From Pseudochelatococcus lubricantis (GTDB taxonomy: Bacteria; Pseudomonadota; Alphaproteobacteria; Rhizobiales; Beijerinckiaceae): a DNA stretch of 64,000 nt. The translations under genes were made by a program, and so were the position numbers. Numbering within the stretch: the first letter of the stretch is position 1; each line of letters begins with the position of its first letter. Shown here in pieces: positions 8,897 to 18,418 of the stretch. The notes beneath the pieces were generated by a model. That model was not told the DNA's origin and did no database searches. It worked only from the letters and a program-made list of their open reading frames with translations. The stretch is taken from positions 224,709 to 288,708 of the forward strand of contig NZ_JAASQI010000006.1 in assembly GCF_011762225.1 (NCBI RefSeq). The letters are read 5' to 3'.

Positions 8897-11002
8897 CTAC
8901 CGCCACATGTCCCGCATGCGGGCGGCGACATCGATGCGAACCTGCTGCGCCCGCGGCCCCGGCACCTGTCCGGGCGCCGCGACAGTCCATGCCCTGCACT
9001 CGAAAAGCGACAGCAGCGGCGGCGGAATGAAGCGCGTGCGCGAAGCATAGACGTGGCGGTCGCCGGTCGCGGACTGGCCGTGCGTGAAGAAGCGCTGCGG
9101 CACCACGAGCGCGAGCCTGTCCCGCGCCCGCGTCATCGCGACATAGAGGAGCCGGCGCTCCTCCTCCACCTCCTCCGATGTGCCGACGCCGAGATCGGAG
9201 GGAATGCAGCCGTCGACCGCGTTGAGCACGAACACGGACCGCCACTCCTGCCCCTTGGCTGAGTGAATGGTGGACAGGATCAGATAGTCCTCGTCGCGCA
9301 AGGGCGGCCCGGCCTGTCCGGACGTCGCGTCCGGCGGATCGAGGGTGAGTTCGGTCAGGAAGCGCTCGCGCGAGGGGTAGCCTGCCGCGATATCCTCAAG
9401 CTGCAGGAGGTCGGCCTTGCGCATCACGGCATCCTCGTCGTGGATGCGTTCCAGATACGGCTCGTACCAGCTGCGGACCTGGCCGATTTCTCCCGGCCAT
9501 CCGGCGCTGCGCGCGCGCAGGCCCGAGAGCAGCGCGACGAAGCCCGGCCAGTCGGCCGCCGCGCGCGGCGGTCCGGAATGCCCGGTGAGCGCCGCGAAGG
9601 GATCGGAGCTGCCGGCCATGGCGTCGAGCACAGCCTGCGCCGACGCCGGCCCCACGCCGGGCAGAAGCTGCATCACCCGGAAGCCGGCCACCCGGTCGCG
9701 CGGATTTTCGGCGAAGCGCAGCGCGGCGAGCACGTCCTTCACATGGGCCGAATCCAGAAACTTCAGCCCGCCGAACTTCACGAACGGGATATTGCGGCGC
9801 ACGAGTTCCACTTCGAGCGGCCCGCTGTGTTGGCTCGCGCGGAACAGCACCGCCTGATCCTTCAGCCGCATGCCCGCCTCGCGGTTCTCCAGCACCTCCG
9901 TCGCCACGTAGCGCGCCTGGTCTCCCTCGTCGCGAACGGTCACGAGGCGCGGCCGCTCGGCGGCTTCCCGGTCTGTCCACAGGTTCTTGGTGAAGCGTTC
10001 CCGCGCGAGATCGATGACGCCATTGGCGGCCGCCAGAATCGGCTGCGTCGAGCGATAGTTGCGGTCGAGCGTCACCACATCGGCGGGCGGCGAGAACGTC
10101 TTCGGGAAATCGAGGATGTTGCGCACCGTCGCGGCCCGGAAGGAATAGATGGACTGCGCATCGTCGCCGACCACGGTAAGGCCGCTGCCCGCCGGCTTCA
10201 GCGCGGTGAGGATCGCGGCTTGCAGCCGGTTGGTGTCCTGAAATTCGTCGACCAGCACATGGTCCCAGCGCCCGCCGATGGCGGCGGCAAGCGCCGGCTC
10301 GCTCATCGTCTGCGCCCAGTAAAGCAGCAGGTCGTCGTAGTCGAGCACGTTCTGCGCCTGCTTGGCCTCGACATAGCCGGCAAACAGGTCGCGCAACTGC
10401 GGCTCCCACGCCGCGGCCCACGGAAAGTTCGCCCGCAGCACGTCGGCGAGCGGCGTCTGCGCGTTCACCGCCCGCGAATAGATCGCCAGACAGGTCGCCT
10501 TGGCCGGAAAGCGGCTCTCCGTCTTCGAGAAGCCGAGCTGATGGCGGACGAGGTTCACGAGGTCGGCGGAATCCTCGCGGTCGTGGATGGTGAACTGCGG
10601 ATCGAGGCCGATGTCGGCGGCGTGTTCGCGCAGCAGCCGCGCCCCGATGCCGTGGAAGGTGCCGGACCACGCCAGCGCATCGGCAAGCGCGCCGGCCTTC
10701 CCGTCCGGCACGCCGGCGCAGATGCGCTCCACCCGCCGCCCCATCTCGGCGGCTGCCCGGCGGGAGAATGTCATCAGCAGGATGCGGCGCGGATCGGCGC
10801 CGTTGACGATGAGGTGCGCGACGCGGTGTGCGAGCGTGTTGGTCTTGCCGGAACCCGCGCCGGCGATGATGAGCAGCGGCCCCCCGACCGCGCCGCCGGG
10901 AATGCCCACGCCGTGCTCAACGGCGGCGCGCTGCCTGTCGTTCAGTTTGTCCAGATATACCGCGCTCACCTCGGGCTCATCCCTGTCCGCATCGAGAATC
11001 AA
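8897..11002 (-). CDS. UvrD/Rep-family ATP-dependent DNA helicase (superfamily I)
   Basis: This 701-residue SF1A helicase has all the main motifs in order: Walker A GAGSGKTNT, Walker B DEFQDTN, GDDAQSIYSFRAA (motif III), TIHSAKGQEW (motif V) and VAMTRARDRL (motif VI). It translocates 3' to 5' on DNA using ATP. It is shorter than UvrD/PcrA (~720-780) and its C-terminal tail differs from UvrD, so I do not give a symbol. The farthest start is TTG 11002, with GGGGA 8 bases upstream; a GTG at 10969 is the alternative. It converges on dadA and is unrelated to its neighbours. Confidence 0.9.
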   Translation of the reverse strand: MILDADRDEPEVSAVYLDKLNDRQRAAVEHGVGIPGGAVGGPLLIIAGAGSGKTNTLAHRVAHLIVNGADPRRILLMTFSRRAAAEMGRRVERICAGVPDGKAGALADALAWSGTFHGIGARLLREHAADIGLDPQFTIHDREDSADLVNLVRHQLGFSKTESRFPAKATCLAIYSRAVNAQTPLADVLRANFPWAAAWEPQLRDLFAGYVEAKQAQNVLDYDDLLLYWAQTMSEPALAAAIGGRWDHVLVDEFQDTNRLQAAILTALKPAGSGLTVVGDDAQSIYSFRAATVRNILDFPKTFSPPADVVTLDRNYRSTQPILAAANGVIDLARERFTKNLWTDREAAERPRLVTVRDEGDQARYVATEVLENREAGMRLKDQAVLFRASQHSGPLEVELVRRNIPFVKFGGLKFLDSAHVKDVLAALRFAENPRDRVAGFRVMQLLPGVGPASAQAVLDAMAGSSDPFAALTGHSGPPRAAADWPGFVALLSGLRARSAGWPGEIGQVRSWYEPYLERIHDEDAVMRKADLLQLEDIAAGYPSRERFLTELTLDPPDATSGQAGPPLRDEDYLILSTIHSAKGQEWRSVFVLNAVDGCIPSDLGVGTSEEVEEERRLLYVAMTRARDRLALVVPQRFFTHGQSATGDRHVYASRTRFIPPPLLSLFECRAWTVAAPGQVPGPRAQQVRIDVAARMRDMWR

Positions 11003-11149
11003 CGACCGTCCCCGACTATACGGACATTATCTGTTCTCATCGATCATTCCACGCCGGAAGCAGTCTGTGCGGCGGATACGGCGATTTACGTGCAGATGGG
11101 CGGATGATATCAACGGTGCGCTGCCGCATGGCCAGACGGGGAGGACTTC

Positions 11150-11992
11150 ATGTCGCTGGAGATCGTATCACAGGCACGCTGCTTCGGCGGGACGCAGTAT
11201 GTCTACCGGCATCAGTCCGAAGCCACCGGCACGGCGATGCGCTTTGCCGCCTTTGTTCCGCCCGCCGCCGAGACGGAGCCCGCACCGGTGGTATGGTTCC
11301 TCTCCGGCCTCACCTGCACCGAGGAAAATTTCACCGTGAAGGCGGGCGCGCAGCGCGTGGCGGCGCAGCTCGGCCTCGTCCTGATCGCGCCTGACACCAG
11401 CCCGCGCGGCGAGGGCGTGCCGGACGATCCCGACGGCGCGTATGACTTCGGGCTCGGCGCCGGTTTCTACGTCGATGCCACGCAGGAGCCGTGGCGCGCC
11501 CACTATCGCATGGCGAGCTACGTCGGCGAGGAGCTGCCGGCCGCGATCGCCGGTCTCCTGCCGGTCGATGTCAGCCGGCAAGGCATCACCGGTCATTCCA
11601 TGGGCGGGCACGGCGCGCTGACGCTGGCGCTGAAGAACCCCGGCCGCTACCGCTCCGTATCGGCCTTCGCGCCCATCGTCTCGCCGCTCGACTGCCCGTG
11701 GGGCGAAAAGGCGCTCGGCGGCTATCTGGGGCCGGACCGCGCCGCGTGGCGGGCCTATGACAGCTGCGCGCTGATCGAGGATGGCGCGCGCGTCCCCGAC
11801 ATTCTGGTCGATCAGGGTCTCGCGGACGGCTTTCTCGACACGCAGCTCAAGCCGCACCTGCTGGAGGAGGCCTGCCGCCGGGCGGGCCAGCCGCTGACCC
11901 TGCGCCGGCACGAAGGCTACGACCATTCCTATTTCTTCATCGCCACTTTCATTGAGGACCATCTGCGCTGGCATGCCGAACGGCTCGGCTGA
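11150..11992 (+). CDS. fghA: S-formylglutathione hydrolase
   Basis: This 280-residue esterase-D family enzyme hydrolyses S-formylglutathione to formate and glutathione, the last step of glutathione-dependent formaldehyde detoxification. The catalytic Ser150 lies in GHSMGGHGAL and His259 in GYDHSYFF. The family stretches WFLSGLTCTEENF and SPRGEGVPDD are present. A GGGAGG ribosome site precedes the ATG. The partner dehydrogenase (adhC/frmA) is not in the window. Formaldehyde detoxification would be useful if the monooxygenases farther right release C1 fragments, but that link is speculative. Confidence 0.93.
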   Translation: MSLEIVSQARCFGGTQYVYRHQSEATGTAMRFAAFVPPAAETEPAPVVWFLSGLTCTEENFTVKAGAQRVAAQLGLVLIAPDTSPRGEGVPDDPDGAYDFGLGAGFYVDATQEPWRAHYRMASYVGEELPAAIAGLLPVDVSRQGITGHSMGGHGALTLALKNPGRYRSVSAFAPIVSPLDCPWGEKALGGYLGPDRAAWRAYDSCALIEDGARVPDILVDQGLADGFLDTQLKPHLLEEACRRAGQPLTLRRHEGYDHSYFFIATFIEDHLRWHAERLG

Positions 11993-12070
11993 CAGGCTTG
12001 AGCAAAACCCGCGCGCGAACGGCCGGAGACCGGAAGCGTTGGTATTGCGCCGGCCGGGCCGTTCCGCTGG

Positions 12071-12946
12071 TCAGCCGGCCGCGATGATCTTGTCCTGCGT
12101 CTTCGTATCGAAGTCGCTGGCGTCATGGCGCTCGTGCAACTGCTCGGAGGGATCGCCGCTCACGCGGTTGACCATGCGCCCGCGCCGGACGGCAGGCCGG
12201 GCGAGGATAGCGTCCGCCCAGCGCAGCACGTTCTTGTATTCCTGCACCTGCAGGAATTCGGCCGCGCCGTAGTTCCAGCCCTTCGCGAGGCCGCCGTACC
12301 AGGGGAAGGATGCTATGTCGGCGATCGTATATTCGTCGCCCGCCAGATACTCGCTCTCCGCCAGCCGCCGGTCGATGACATCGAGCAGGCGCTTGGTCTC
12401 CATGGCGAACCGGTCGATGGCGTACTGAATCTTGACCGGTGCATAGGCGTAGAAATGGCCGAGCCCGCCGCCGAGATAGGGCGCGCTGCCCATCTGCCAG
12501 AACAGCCACGAGAGGCATTCCGCGCGCGCGGCGGTATCGGTGGGCAGGAAGGCGCCAAACTTTTCCGCCAGATAGAGCAGGATGGCGCCCGACTCGAAAA
12601 CCCGCACCGGCGTCGGGCCGCTGCGGTCCAGCAAGGCGGGGATCTTGGAGTTCGGGTTGACCTTGACGAAGCCGCTGCCGAACTGATCTCCCTCGCCGAT
12701 GCGGATCAGCCAGGCGTCGTATTCCGCGCCCTCGTGGCCAAGCGCCAGCAGCTCCTCAAGCAGGATAGCGACCTTCTGGCCGTTGGGCGTGGCCAGTGAA
12801 TAGAGCTGCAGCGGGTGGCGGCCGACAGGCAGTTCCTTCTCGTGCGTCGGGCCGGCGATCGGGCGGTTGATGTTCGCGAACCGGCCACCGTTGTCCTTGT
12901 TCCAGGTCCAGATCTTCGGCGGCGTGTATTCGGCGGAATCGGTCAT
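12071..12946 (-). CDS. YghU-like glutathione transferase (GSH-dependent disulfide-bond oxidoreductase)
   Basis: This 291-residue protein has the length and order of E. coli YghU (288 residues). A ~45-residue N-terminal extension (PPKIWTWNKDNGGRFANINRP) precedes the thioredoxin-fold domain with GQKVAILLEEL and the GSH-binding FESGAILLYLAEKFG. An all-helical C-terminal domain contains YTIADIASFPWYGG. Nu-class enzymes bind two glutathiones and reduce disulfides or peroxides. I used ATG 12946, with GGAG 8 bases upstream; a 45-residue-longer frame upstream has no family similarity. Confidence 0.9.
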   Translation of the reverse strand: MTDSAEYTPPKIWTWNKDNGGRFANINRPIAGPTHEKELPVGRHPLQLYSLATPNGQKVAILLEELLALGHEGAEYDAWLIRIGEGDQFGSGFVKVNPNSKIPALLDRSGPTPVRVFESGAILLYLAEKFGAFLPTDTAARAECLSWLFWQMGSAPYLGGGLGHFYAYAPVKIQYAIDRFAMETKRLLDVIDRRLAESEYLAGDEYTIADIASFPWYGGLAKGWNYGAAEFLQVQEYKNVLRWADAILARPAVRRGRMVNRVSGDPSEQLHERHDASDFDTKTQDKIIAAG

Positions 12947-13096
12947 GTCCAAACTCCAGGGATTGCGTCGCACAAGGGAAGGTATGGCGTGCCGCGAACG
13001 GTATCTCCCGATCCCGGGGCAAGTCAACGCCGGCGGCGGCCGGGCGGCGATGCCGCTGCTTCTTCCCGTGTCCGGGCGCACAAGGCTGGCCGGTCA

Positions 13097-13453
13097 TCAC
13101 GCCGAGGGCCGGGAGAACACGTAGGCGACGCCGGCGAGCATCAGCGCGGCCACGGCGATGGCCGAAACCGGCTCCGGCTCATATCCGATCCAGAACAGCA
13201 GGAAGCCGACGCTGCTGCCGGCGAGCGACATCAGCTTGGCCTGCCGCGGAACCGCGCCCCGCTCGCGCCATTGACGCAGCAGCGGGCCGAAACGCGGATG
13301 GTTCAACAGCCAGCTCTCCAGCCTCTGGGAGGAGCGCGCGAAGCAGGCCGCCGCCACGATGAGGAAAGGAGTCGTCGGCAACACCGGAAGGAACGCGCCG
13401 ATGAAGCCGAGCGCGACGAACAGGAGGCCGGCCGCAAGATAGAGACCGCGCAT
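13097..13453 (-). CDS. DUF454 (YbaN family) inner-membrane protein
   Basis: This is a 118-residue membrane protein. Hydrophobic segments at residues 4-37 (containing LPVLPTTPFLIVAAACFARSS, the DUF454 signature region) and near 77-113 suggest three or four membrane spans. The loop RLESWLLNHPRFGPLLRQW is typical of YbaN. ATG 13453 has GGGGAG 8 bases upstream. The function of the family is unknown. It lies 14 bases downstream of the FAD monooxygenase, so the two are probably cotranscribed. Confidence 0.85.
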   Translation of the reverse strand: MRGLYLAAGLLFVALGFIGAFLPVLPTTPFLIVAAACFARSSQRLESWLLNHPRFGPLLRQWRERGAVPRQAKLMSLAGSSVGFLLFWIGYEPEPVSAIAVAALMLAGVAYVFSRPSA

Positions 13454-13467
13454 CGCGCACGCTCCCC

Positions 13468-14673
13468 TCACGTCCGCACGTGCTCGGGCCGGAAGCCCAT
13501 GCCGATCAGCCGGCCGGTGAGGTGGGGCAGGAGGCGCGAACGGGCGATGGCACGCAGGAAGGCGGGCGGCCTGCCGCCGGTGGCGGCGCCCTCGCCGGTG
13601 CCGCGCTTGCGGCGCATCATGAGCTGGATCTTCTGCGTCGCCCAGGTCGGAAAGCGCCTGCGCGTCTGCACGGCGCGCAGGTGCGCGTCCGCCAGCGTTC
13701 CCTCGCGCAGCGGCCGCGCCAGGATATTGGCTGCGGCAATCGCGTCCTGAATCGCGAGATTGACCCCGACGCCGCCGATGGGCGACATCGCGTGCGCCGC
13801 ATCGCCGATGCACAGCACACCGGGCTTCCACCATTGCTTCAGCCGGTCCATGCGCACTTCGAGCAGATGGATATGATCCCAGTCGGCCAGTTCCTCGAAA
13901 CGGTCGGCGGGAAGGGGCGCCACGGCGGCGAGCTTCGCCCGCAGCGCCGGAAGGCCGTCGCGCTTCACCTGCCCGAAGTTGCCCTTGCCGATTACATAGC
14001 CGACCTGCCAGTAATCGCCGCGGTCGATCAGGACGATGCCCTGGCTCGGGCCGGCGTGGCTCATGGCCTGCGGCGGGTCGTCGGCATGGCGCGACAGCCT
14101 CATCCACAGCACATCGACCGACGAGCCGAGGTCCGTGACGGTGAGCTTCGCCGCCCGGCGCACGACGGAGCCGCGTCCGTCCGCGCCCACGACGAGCGCG
14201 GCCGCGAGGGTGCGTTCCGTGCCGTCCGCATCGCGCAGCGTCACGCCGGTGATGCGCCCGTCCCGCTCGGCAAGGCCTGTGACCGCGCTGCCCATCATCA
14301 GGCGGAAACCGGGGAGCGCCCGCGCCTTGTCGGCGACGAAGGCGAGAAAATCCCATTGCGGCATGAAGGCGATATACCGGCAGCGCACCGGCAGGCGCGA
14401 GAAATCGGCGATGGTGGCGGGCCTGCCATCGATCTCCGCATGCAGGCTCGGTGCCTTCTGGTGCGGCAGGGTCAGGAATTCGTCGAGAAAGCCGAGTTCG
14501 TCCATCACCTCAAGCGTCGACGGATGGATGGTGTCGCCGCGAAAGTCGCGCAGGAAATCGCCGTGCTTCTCGACGACGGTCACGCGCACGCCGGCGCGGG
14601 CAAGCAGCAGGCCGAGCATGAGGCCCGCCGGGCCGGCCCCGACGATGCAGCAATCCTGATCCCGATCTTCCAT
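13468..14673 (-). CDS. FAD-dependent monooxygenase of the UbiH/PHBH (aromatic hydroxylase) family
   Basis: This 401-residue class A flavoprotein monooxygenase has three FAD/NAD(P)H motifs. These are VGAGPAGLMLGLLLARAG at the N-terminus, LVVGADGRGSVVR in the middle (the DG motif) and GDAAHAMSPIGGVGVNLAIQDA-type sequence near residue 290. It should hydroxylate an aromatic or similar ring with NAD(P)H and oxygen. FLRDFRGDTIHPSTLEVMD resembles a subgroup found in rhizobial genomes whose substrate is unknown. I chose ATG 14673 because the Rossmann motif then starts at residue 9. It is divergent from an oligopeptide-type binding protein, a hint that both act on one imported compound. Confidence 0.85.
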   Translation of the reverse strand: MEDRDQDCCIVGAGPAGLMLGLLLARAGVRVTVVEKHGDFLRDFRGDTIHPSTLEVMDELGFLDEFLTLPHQKAPSLHAEIDGRPATIADFSRLPVRCRYIAFMPQWDFLAFVADKARALPGFRLMMGSAVTGLAERDGRITGVTLRDADGTERTLAAALVVGADGRGSVVRRAAKLTVTDLGSSVDVLWMRLSRHADDPPQAMSHAGPSQGIVLIDRGDYWQVGYVIGKGNFGQVKRDGLPALRAKLAAVAPLPADRFEELADWDHIHLLEVRMDRLKQWWKPGVLCIGDAAHAMSPIGGVGVNLAIQDAIAAANILARPLREGTLADAHLRAVQTRRRFPTWATQKIQLMMRRKRGTGEGAATGGRPPAFLRAIARSRLLPHLTGRLIGMGFRPEHVRT

Positions 14674-14980
14674 CCCGCCCGTGTCCTCCGGCGTCTGCGG
14701 AACCATTCGACGATGATGCGGCTGATGCCCTCCCGAAGCAACCGGGGCATAACGCCTCATGGGTCCTCCGGCGGATGTGTCATCCCGGCGGGCGACGTTT
14801 GCCGCGCAGCCGATACCGCCTGCCGGAGAAGCCTTTCTTTCTCGCGGGCGCAAAAAAACATTCTTTCATGCGCCTGCGCCTGGCCGGATGATGGTGACCG
14901 GCGCGCCCGCTGATGACAGCAAGGGCGCGTTCCGGCCTTCGCCGCACTCACCCCGGCGCATTCAGAGGAGCCCCCGGATC
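14674..14980. other. 307-base divergent intergenic region
   Basis: This stretch separates the FAD monooxygenase (-) from the binding protein (+). It contains a seven-A run at 14852-14858 and an AGAGGAG ribosome site at 14964-14970. I see no tRNA, no strong hairpin and no convincing promoter pair. The open frames extending into it have no family resemblance. Confidence 0.6.
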
Positions 14981-16588
14981 ATGACGATTTCCCGCCGTCG
15001 CTTCAATCGGCTGTTGCTCGCGACCAGCCTCGCGGGCTTCGGCCTGTTCCGGCCTGGGCCGGGGCAGGCGCGGAGCGATGTCCCGATCCGGGGCGGGACG
15101 CTCAAATGGGCCTACACGCTGGAGCCCGGTTCCGCGCTTTTCGCCATCAATACGTCCTCGGGCACCGGGCAGGCCATCGGCCCGAAGGTCGTCGAAGGAC
15201 TGTTCACCTTCGATTACGACCTCAACCCCGTGCCGCTTCTCGCAACGGACTGGTCGGTGAGCGGCGACGGGCTGCGCTATACCTTCAAGCTGCGTCAGGG
15301 AGTGCGCTGGCACGACAGGAAGGATTTCACGTCGGCGGACGTGGCCTTTTCCATCTTCCGCCTCAAGGAGGCGCACCCGCGCGGCAGTATCACCTACCAG
15401 AATCTGGTGGCGGTCGAGACGCCGGACCCGCACACGGCCATCGTCGTGCTGTCGAAGCCCGCGCCCTATCTCATCACGGCGCTGTCAAGCTCGGAATCGC
15501 CCATCGTTCCCAAGCATGTCTTTGAAGCGTTGCCGCTGCAGCAGGGCCAGACGCTTGCGACGGCGATCGGGACTGGGCCGTTCAAGCTTGTGGAGTGGGT
15601 GCCGGGAAGCCACCTGATCTTCGACCGCAATCCCGATTACTGGGACGAAGGCAAGCCCTATCTCGACCGGCTGGTGCTGCGCATCATCACCGATCCCGCC
15701 GCACGCGCCGCCGCCCTCGAAACGGGCGAGATCGACATCGGCGCCAACCCCGTCGCCCTCACGGACCTCGGGCGCCTCAAGCAGAACCCCGATCTGGTCG
15801 TCGATGAAAAGATCTATGCCTATGCCGGCCAGCAGCAGCAGCTTTTCTTCAACTTCGACCGGGACATCTGGAAGGACCGGCGGGTGCGGCTGGCGGTGGC
15901 GAAGTCCATCGACCTGAAAGCCTTCGTCGACGTGGTCACCTATGGAACGGGCCTTGTTTCGCCGAGCCCGATCGCGGTGACGCTGAGCAAGTTCCACGAC
16001 GCCGGCATCCGCCAGCATCCGTTCGATCCGGCGGCGGCGGAGCGCCTGCTCGACGAGGCGGGCTATCCGCGCGGCGCGAAGGGCTTCCGGTTCCCCGTGC
16101 GGCTGCTCTACAACACCTTCCTGGCGCCGAACTATGCCGATTTCATCAGCAACGCGCTGCGAACCGTCGGAATCGAGGCCGAGATCGTCAGGCTCGATCT
16201 GCCGACCTATCTGAGGACGGTCTACGGCGAGCGCAATTTCGACCTCACGATCGAGTCGCTGTCCAATCTTTTCGACCCGACGCTCGGCGTCCAGCGCGCC
16301 TACTGGAGCCGCAACATCAAGAAGGGCGTGCCCTTCTCCAACGCGGCGGGATACAGCAACCCCGAAGTAGACGCGCTGCTGGAGACCGCCGCCATCGAGG
16401 TTGACGAGGCGAAGCGCCGGGAGCTTTGGGTGCGCTTCCAGAACATCATCCACGACGAGGTCGCGTCGGTCGACCTTATCGTCCCCGGCAGCCAGATCGT
16501 TGCCAACCGTAAGGTGAAGAATTTCGTCACCGGCGGGCAGGGCATCAACTGGAGCTTCGGCGACATCTGGATCGATCCCGGCGCGTGA
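14981..16588 (+). CDS. ABC transporter substrate-binding protein, family 5 (orphan, Tat-exported)
   Basis: This 535-residue periplasmic binding protein belongs to the oligopeptide/dipeptide/nickel family. The N-terminus SRRRFNRLLLATSLAGF is a twin-arginine signal, so it may be exported folded. Family stretches include GLRYTFKLRQGVRWHD, FTSADVAFS and GTGPFKLVEW. No permease or ATPase genes adjoin it. Over its whole length it is clearly similar to the binding protein at 46858-48480 in the sulfur island (shared TSADVA, SKPAPYLI and ESPIVPKH, and a similar C-terminal order). It may therefore feed that importer or be a duplicated receptor. Confidence 0.88.
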   Translation: MTISRRRFNRLLLATSLAGFGLFRPGPGQARSDVPIRGGTLKWAYTLEPGSALFAINTSSGTGQAIGPKVVEGLFTFDYDLNPVPLLATDWSVSGDGLRYTFKLRQGVRWHDRKDFTSADVAFSIFRLKEAHPRGSITYQNLVAVETPDPHTAIVVLSKPAPYLITALSSSESPIVPKHVFEALPLQQGQTLATAIGTGPFKLVEWVPGSHLIFDRNPDYWDEGKPYLDRLVLRIITDPAARAAALETGEIDIGANPVALTDLGRLKQNPDLVVDEKIYAYAGQQQQLFFNFDRDIWKDRRVRLAVAKSIDLKAFVDVVTYGTGLVSPSPIAVTLSKFHDAGIRQHPFDPAAAERLLDEAGYPRGAKGFRFPVRLLYNTFLAPNYADFISNALRTVGIEAEIVRLDLPTYLRTVYGERNFDLTIESLSNLFDPTLGVQRAYWSRNIKKGVPFSNAAGYSNPEVDALLETAAIEVDEAKRRELWVRFQNIIHDEVASVDLIVPGSQIVANRKVKNFVTGGQGINWSFGDIWIDPGA

Positions 16589-16609
16589 CAGGGGCAGGCG
16601 CGGCCCCTG
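16589..16609. terminator. Hairpin between the binding-protein gene and panC
   Basis: CAGGGGC and GCCCCTG form a 7-bp stem around a 7-base loop, just after the binding-protein stop and 3 bases from the panC stop. A U-tract is absent. It is a possible bidirectional terminator for the convergent genes. Confidence 0.35.
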
Positions 16610-16611
16610 CC

Positions 16612-17472
16612 TCAGGGTCGCGGAATTGCCCGCACGGGCACGTTGTCGATGAGGCGCACATCGCCGAGCCAGGCGGCGGCGAGCAGCCTTGCCGGCCGGG
16701 AGGCGTCGTCAACGACGGAAAAATCGTCCTCCGCGCGCAGTTCGAGATACTCGACCGGCCCGAAGCCCGCCTCGGCGAGCGCATGTCCGGCATCGGCGCG
16801 CAGCCGCGAAAGCGCGGCGCCGGCGGCGATCTCCGCCGCCGTGGCGGACAATACGTGCGCCAGCGCCGGCGCGGCCGCACGCTGTTGCGCATCGAGACGC
16901 AGGTTTCGTGACGACATCGCGAGTCCGTCGGCCTCGCGTACTGTCGGGCAGGCGACGATGCGCACCGGCAGGTCGAGATCGCGCGTCAGCCGGCGGATCA
17001 CCTGAAGCTGCTGGTAGTCCTTCTCGCCGAATAGCGCGACATCCGCCCCGGTTTGCAGCAGCAGTTTGGCGACGACGGTCGCCATGCCGTCGAAATGGCC
17101 GGGGCGGTGTGCTCCGCACAATCCCTCGCTGACGCCCGCGACCGATATCGTGGTGGCGAAACCGGGCGGATACATCGCCTCGACGCCCGGCGCATAGAGC
17201 AGGTCGACGCCGAGCGGCGCGAGCTTTGCGGCATCCTCCTCCTCCGTGCGCGGATAGGCGGCCAGGTCGCCCGCGTTGTTGAACTGCCGGGGATTGACGA
17301 ACAGCGTGACGATGACGCGCCCGGCCTCGCGCCGGGCCGCCGCTACAAGCGCCAGATGCCCGGCGTGCAGCGCCCCCATGGTGGGCACCACGGCGACGGT
17401 GTCGCCCGCCGCCTTCCACGCCCGGACGGCGGCGCGCAGATCGGCGGGGGTGCGGACAATGGCGAGGCTCAT
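16612..17472 (-). CDS. panC: Pantothenate synthetase
   Basis: This 286-residue enzyme condenses D-pantoate with beta-alanine using ATP, via pantoyl-adenylate, in coenzyme A synthesis. [14 protein letters not shown] carries the HxGH nucleotide-binding motif. [13 protein letters not shown] and the later SSRNLRL are the second ATP-binding elements. ATG 17472 overlaps the end of panB by 4 bases, so translation is coupled and the two form the usual panB-panC operon. Confidence 0.96.
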   Translation of the reverse strand: MSLAIVRTPADLRAAVRAWKAAGDTVAVVPTMGALHAGHLALVAAARREAGRVIVTLFVNPRQFNNAGDLAAYPRTEEEDAAKLAPLGVDLLYAPGVEAMYPPGFATTISVAGVSEGLCGAHRPGHFDGMATVVAKLLLQTGADVALFGEKDYQQLQVIRRLTRDLDLPVRIVACPTVREADGLAMSSRNLRLDAQQRAAAPALAHVLSATAAEIAAGAALSRLRADAGHALAEAGFGPVEYLELRAEDDFSVVDDASRPARLLAAAWLGDVRLIDNVPVRAIPRP

Positions 17473-18314
17473 CGAACGGCTCCGCCGGCAGGCGTCTGCG
17501 GGATATCGTCGAAGCTGTGTTCCGGCGCCGGGAAACGGCGCGCGCGCACGTCCTCGGCATAGGCCGCCATGGCGCATTCGGCATCGCGGGCAAGTTCCGC
17601 GTAGCGCCTGACGAAGCGCGGGCGGAAATCGGCGAACAGGCCGAGCATGTCGTCCACGACGAGGATCTGTCCGTCGCAGGCGGCGGACGCACCGATGCCG
17701 ATGGTCGGCACGGGGATGGTTTCAGTGATGCGCCGCGCGAGCGGGGCGGTGATCTTCTCCAGCACCACGGCGAAAGCGCCGGCTTCCGCCGCCGCCGCCG
17801 CGTCGGCCAGCACACGCTCCGCGTCGCCGCCGCGGCCCTGCACGGTATAACCGCCGAAGGCGTTGACCGACTGGGGCGTCAGCCCGACGTGCGCCATCAC
17901 GGGAATGCCGCGCTTCACCAGAAACGCCATGGTTTCAGCCATGTCGACGCCGCCTTCGAGCTTGACGGCGGCGCAATCCGTCTCGGCCATGACGCGGGCG
18001 GCGGAGGCGAATGCCTGCGCCGGGCTTTCCTCATACGAACCGAACGGCAGATCGACCACCATGAGCGCCCGCTTGAGGCCGCGCCGCACCGCCTTCGCAT
18101 GCAGGATCATCATGTCGAGCGTGACCCCGAGCGTGGAGGGCAGGCCATGCAGCACCATGCCGACGCTGTCGCCCACCAGCACGACGTCGCAATGCGCGTC
18201 GGCGAGCCGCGCCACCGGCGTCGTATAGGCCGTGAGGCAGACGATGGGCGCCGCACCCTTGCGCGCGCGGATATCGGGCGGCGTCAGGCACCGGGATTGG
18301 CTTGTCGCACTCAT
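17469..18314 (-). CDS. panB: 3-methyl-2-oxobutanoate hydroxymethyltransferase (ketopantoate synthesis)
   Basis: This 281-residue TIM-barrel enzyme transfers the hydroxymethyl group of methylene-tetrahydrofolate to 2-oxoisovalerate, the first step of pantothenate synthesis. Conserved elements are [15 protein letters not shown] near the N-terminus, [11 protein letters not shown] (metal-binding Asp), VKLEGG and [16 protein letters not shown], and the C-terminal DDMLGLF. It is the first gene of the panBC operon. Confidence 0.96.
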   Translation of the reverse strand: MSATSQSRCLTPPDIRARKGAAPIVCLTAYTTPVARLADAHCDVVLVGDSVGMVLHGLPSTLGVTLDMMILHAKAVRRGLKRALMVVDLPFGSYEESPAQAFASAARVMAETDCAAVKLEGGVDMAETMAFLVKRGIPVMAHVGLTPQSVNAFGGYTVQGRGGDAERVLADAAAAAEAGAFAVVLEKITAPLARRITETIPVPTIGIGASAACDGQILVVDDMLGLFADFRPRFVRRYAELARDAECAMAAYAEDVRARRFPAPEHSFDDIPQTPAGGAVR

Positions 18315-18418
18315 GAACTTGGCACCTCCCCTTGTTGACGTATTTGTGACGTTCGTTCCAGATAATCAAACCAGCGCCGCTTGTCACGCTTTCCGGTCGC
18401 GGATGGCGATCCCCTGCG

